Assembly (NCBI GenBank): GCA_031285295.1
Contig: JAITWK010000022.1
Coordinates: 62,001 to 126,000, forward strand
Direction of reading: 5' to 3'
DNA from: Deltaproteobacteria bacterium
GTDB lineage: Bacteria > Desulfobacterota > Desulfovibrionia > Desulfovibrionales > Desulfovibrionaceae
DNA length: 64,000 bases
Position numbers and translations under genes: made by a program. Shown one piece after another: positions 61,389 through 64,000 of this stretch; the first letter of the stretch is position 1; every line of letters starts with the position of its first letter. The notes beneath the pieces are model-generated. The model saw only the letters and a list, made by a program, of their open reading frames with translations. It was not told where the DNA came from and made no database searches.

Positions 61389-61409
61389 GATCAAACCTTG
61401 GAGGATCTA

Positions 61410-61488
61410 CCAGAGGCTTCGCCCCTGGACCCCGCATAGGGCGATTGCCCTATGTACCCATTTTTGCAAAACGGCTTTGCCGTTTTGC
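61410..61488 (-). other. Three stem-loops between napD and napG
   Basis: CCAGAGGC-TTC-GCCCCTGG (61410-61428, one mismatch), CATAGGGC-GATT-GCCCTATG (61435-61454) and GCAAAACGGC-TTT-GCCGTTTTGC (61466-61488). None has a U-tract in the transcript direction. They could mark RNA processing or differential expression inside nap. Confidence 0.75.
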
Positions 61489-61507
61489 TGTTCACTAACA
61501 AAAATAA

Positions 61508-61750
61508 CTAGCGCTCTTCCTGCTCGTCTTCGGTAGTCAAGCCGGTCACGTAGCAGGTAAGTACGCCTTCCAGTTGCCCCACTCTGCCCAGCGCCGCCTC
61601 AAGCTCGGAACTGGGCGCTTCGGCCACGGCCACCACATAGCAATCCTGATGTATGCCGTAAGTAGTCATTTCCGGCATGGCCGCCACCTGCTGTTCAACT
61701 GCGGCGCAACGCCCCGGCTCGGTATGCACAAGAAAACCCAAAATAGCCAT
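61508..61750 (-). CDS. napD: NapD chaperone
   Basis: A small cytoplasmic chaperone that binds the Tat signal of NapA during cofactor loading. The 80-residue ferredoxin-fold protein has AILGFLVHTEPGRCAAVEQQVAAMPEMTTYGIHQDCYVVAVAEA and LEGVLTCYVTGLTTEDEQ, matching NapD in size and pattern. ATG 61750 with AAAGGA upstream. Lies between napA and napG. Confidence 0.88.
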   Translation of the reverse strand: MAILGFLVHTEPGRCAAVEQQVAAMPEMTTYGIHQDCYVVAVAEAPSSELEAALGRVGQLEGVLTCYVTGLTTEDEQEER

Positions 61751-61771
61751 GGTAAATCCTTTTAAAAATGG

Positions 61772-61802
61772 TTTTCCGGGGAGGCAGCACCTCCCCAGAA
61801 AA
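61772..61802 (-). other. Stem-loop between napA and napD
   Basis: TTTTCCGGGGAGG-CAGCA-CCTCCCCAGAAAA, one mismatch in 13 bp. Sequence is like hairpin 1 behind fbp (GGGGAGG/CCTCCCC). Confidence 0.75.
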
Positions 61803-61837
61803 CCCATTAAAAACCAACTATTAATTCAAAACAACTT

Positions 61838-64000
61838 TTAAACCTGTTTGTAAACCTTGGTAGCGCAGATTTTGTATTCCGGTTCCTTGGAGATGTTATC
61901 AACCGCGTCATGGAACAATCTGTTCACCAGTTTCTTCTTGTCGAAGAACGGACAGAACACCAGCCCCGGCATACAGGTATCGGTCACCTTGGCCGGGAAG
62001 GTCATTTTGTCGCGCCGCGTTTCCAGCACTACCTGGTCACCGTTGCGGATATCCATCCGGGCCGCATCTTCGGGGTTAACTTCCACAAAAGCCCCTGGAT
62101 AGGCCTTGCGCAGTTCCGGTACCTGTCCGGTCATGGTGGCCGTGTGCCAGTGGTCGATAACCCGTCCGGTGGTCAGCACAAAGGGATAATCCGCGTCAGC
62201 CGGTTCAAAGGGCGGCATATACGGACGGAAGAGGATGTTCGCCTTGCCGTTCGGATTGCCGTAAAAGAACACCTTTTCCGGGTGATCCGCCGGAACCAGC
62301 GGGTCTTCGCCGCGCACAAAGCGCAGGACAGTGCCGGGGTGATCTTCTGTGGGACAAGGCCAGCGAATGCCGGATTCCTTTTTCAGGCGTTCGCGGGTCA
62401 TGCCATAGAAGTTATAGGGCGAACCATTGCTGAGGGTACGCCATTCATCCCAGATATCCGCCGCGTTTTCAAAGGGAATCAGCTTGGGATCCACTCCGGC
62501 CCGCTTGGCGAAATCCATCATGATATTCACCACCGGGCGGCTGTTGCCCGAGGGCTGCACTGCCTGTTCGGTCAGGGAATAGCGCCGTTCGGTACAGCCG
62601 TAGACGCCGTCGGTCTCGCACCAGAAAGCGGCGGGCAGCAGCACGTCGGCATATTTGGTGGTTTCCGCGTCGTGGAAGCACTCGGTCTGCACGATAAAAG
62701 CCTTTTGCAAACCGGGCGTGTATTTATTGAGGTTGGGCAAAGTATGCGCCGGGTTGGTGCAGTGAATGAACACAGCTTTTACATCGCCAGTGGCCATGGC
62801 CCCGAACAGCGCTACCGCGTGATGCCCGATGGTCGGCTGAATCGTACCACGCGGCACGCCCCAGAAGTCTTCCATCTCGTTACGGTGCTTTTCGTTGGCG
62901 ATTACGCGCCCGGCCGGCAGCAGATGCGACAGCGATCCGGTATCGCGCACGCCGCCGCAGGCGTTGGGCTGACCGGTGAGCGAAAGCGGCGAAGCGCCGA
63001 GACGCCCGATATGCCCGGTCAGAAGATGCAGGTTGTGAATCAGGTTGTTGGCCCACACCCCGTAAGAACGCTGGTTGATGCCCATGCACCAGAGCGACAG
63101 CGTGTTCGGAGATTCCGCGAACAGGCGGGCCACCTTGACCACATTCTCTGCCGATATGCCGGTAATTTCCTGTACGCGCTCCGGAGTATACTCCGCCAGA
63201 AAGGCTTTATAATCCTCAAAAGTGCGCTCACTGCCGTCGTTATCTTTGAAAACACAATGACGGCCATGGAAACGGTAATCGTCCAGTTCGTCCTTGATGA
63301 TGACGTGAGCCATGCCGTTCAGCAGGGCCAGGTCGGTTCCGGGTTTGAAGTGCAGGTGCAGATCCGCGATGCGGGAGGTATTGGTGCGGCGCGGGTCAAC
63401 CACGATGATCTTCACGTCCGGGTTGAACTGCTTGCGGCGGGCAATGCGCCGGAACAGCACCGGGTGGGCTTCGGAAGTGTTTGAACCGATAATGAAGAAG
63501 CAAGTGGCGTTATCAATATCGTAATAAGTGCCCATTGGCTCGTCTTTGCCGAAGGTGGTGGTATAACCGCCCACAGCCGAGGCCATGCACAGACGGGGGT
63601 TGCCGTCCACGTTGTTGGTTTTGAAACCGGCTTTCCAAATCTTGTTGGCCAGATAGGATTCTTCGGTAAGAGCCTGCCCGGAGCCGTAATAGGCCACGGC
63701 ATTGGGGCCGAACTCGCTGATCGTGTCGCGAAAACGCTTGGCAGCAAAATCCAGGGCTTCGTCCCAGGAAACCTTTTCCAGTTCGCTGCCCTTGCCATTA
63801 CGGCGAATCATCGGTTCCAGAATGCGGTCCGGCGTGTAGATGACCGGAATGAGCATTGCGCCCTTAAGGCACAAAAGGCCCTGGTTATGGTTGTTGGGGT
63901 CACCCTTGATGGAAACGGCCTTGCCGTTCTGCACTCCAACCAGTACGCCGCAGCCGGTGCCGCAATAGCGGCACACGCCCTTGACCCATTTGGTTTCCGC
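61838..64000 (-). CDS. napA: Periplasmic nitrate reductase catalytic subunit (5' end outside window)
   Basis: Reduces nitrate to nitrite in the periplasm with a Mo-bis-MGD cofactor and one 4Fe-4S cluster. 720 residues are visible and run in frame to the window edge; the Tat signal and first residues are missing. Seen: cluster motif CRYCGTGCGV with GLLCLKG, the molybdenum Cys in NPRLCMASAVGGY, FFIIGSNTSEAHPVLFRRI, MGINQRSYGVWANNLIHNLHLLTGHIGRLGASPLSLTGQPNACGG and a C-terminal TTGRVIDHWHTATMTGQVPEL. These match the monomeric NapA of Desulfovibrio. napC and napM would be expected upstream. Confidence 0.97.
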   Translation of the reverse strand, partial: AETKWVKGVCRYCGTGCGVLVGVQNGKAVSIKGDPNNHNQGLLCLKGAMLIPVIYTPDRILEPMIRRNGKGSELEKVSWDEALDFAAKRFRDTISEFGPNAVAYYGSGQALTEESYLANKIWKAGFKTNNVDGNPRLCMASAVGGYTTTFGKDEPMGTYYDIDNATCFFIIGSNTSEAHPVLFRRIARRKQFNPDVKIIVVDPRRTNTSRIADLHLHFKPGTDLALLNGMAHVIIKDELDDYRFHGRHCVFKDNDGSERTFEDYKAFLAEYTPERVQEITGISAENVVKVARLFAESPNTLSLWCMGINQRSYGVWANNLIHNLHLLTGHIGRLGASPLSLTGQPNACGGVRDTGSLSHLLPAGRVIANEKHRNEMEDFWGVPRGTIQPTIGHHAVALFGAMATGDVKAVFIHCTNPAHTLPNLNKYTPGLQKAFIVQTECFHDAETTKYADVLLPAAFWCETDGVYGCTERRYSLTEQAVQPSGNSRPVVNIMMDFAKRAGVDPKLIPFENAADIWDEWRTLSNGSPYNFYGMTRERLKKESGIRWPCPTEDHPGTVLRFVRGEDPLVPADHPEKVFFYGNPNGKANILFRPYMPPFEPADADYPFVLTTGRVIDHWHTATMTGQVPELRKAYPGAFVEVNPEDAARMDIRNGDQVVLETRRDKMTFPAKVTDTCMPGLVFCPFFDKKKLVNRLFHDAVDNISKEPEYKICATKVYKQV

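Noticed and set aside
61910..63484. A 524-codon open frame on the plus strand opposite napA
   Set aside because: napA is unmistakable on the minus strand with all its cofactor motifs; the antisense frame has no family features and follows from codon bias.

Overview
The window reads as a chromosomal segment of a Desulfovibrio-like member of the Desulfobacterota. Two things point that way. The first is the run rpoN-hpf-rapZ-PTS next to lptB-lptA-lptC-kdsC-kdsA-pyrG. The second is a periplasmic nitrate reductase operon ordered napA-D-G-H, the order known from Desulfovibrio desulfuricans ATCC 27774 (napCMADGH). I cannot name a species. Coding density is high, starts are mostly ATG with some GTG/TTG and good Shine-Dalgarno sites, and nearly all genes are chromosomal housekeeping genes.

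Layout. 1-11.5 kb, minus strand: Mn-dependent pyrophosphatase, mannose-family PTS IIC/IIB/IIA, rapZ, hpf, rpoN, then LPS export and Kdo synthesis (lptB, lptA, lptC, kdsC, kdsA) and pyrG. 11.7-20.5 kb, mostly plus strand: purQ, a small zinc protein, rpmB (minus), yceD-rpmF-plsX-fabH, greA (minus), two Hsp20 genes, an RRM protein, a glycine-zipper lipoprotein and rarD. 20.5-21.9 kb: a small AT-rich accessory patch with a KilA-N protein and an orphan gene. 21.9-27.6 kb, minus: sodium:solute symporter, bioD-bioA fusion, bioB, a WYL-like membrane protein and tRNA-Lys. 27.6-37.8 kb: dsbD, ProX-type deacylase, coaD, rsmD, a beta-CASP nuclease, secG, tpiA, rimI, a NUDIX protein, mreB and a GAF protein. 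38.1-45.5 kb, plus: a large unknown protein, gcvT, rsmE, rarA, an acyltransferase, a formate/nitrite channel and a small unknown. 45.5-46.3 kb: a hicA-hicB toxin-antitoxin cassette. 46.4-54.7 kb, minus: bamD-trxA, tsaD, fbp, an envelope gene cluster (lipoprotein, TPR, ftsB, unknown, pgsA) and mrp-pcm. 54.9-64 kb: an M23 peptidase, an iron-sulfur flavoprotein, molbindin, modC-modB-modA and napH-napG-napD-napA, with napA running off the right edge. Molybdate uptake beside a molybdenum nitrate reductase is a coherent functional block.

The most unusual content is non-coding. (1) Six copies of a long imperfect-palindrome element (about 50-130 bp) sit between genes. They include arm-covarying and loop-deleted versions, and one copy carries the ribosome binding site of rarA. 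(2) The hicAB cassette lies between 26-bp direct repeats (25 of 26 identical) that duplicate the 3' end of the neighbouring gene, which suggests insertion with regeneration of that gene's tail. (3) Two families of stem-loops recur directly behind stop codons: one with a TTTTTGTTACAAAAA apex, the other a pair of G-rich hairpins. Smaller oddities are a tandem-repeat insertion inside tpiA, a PTS locus without IID, a ModC without its TOBE domain beside a separate molbindin gene, and a NapG without a Tat signal.
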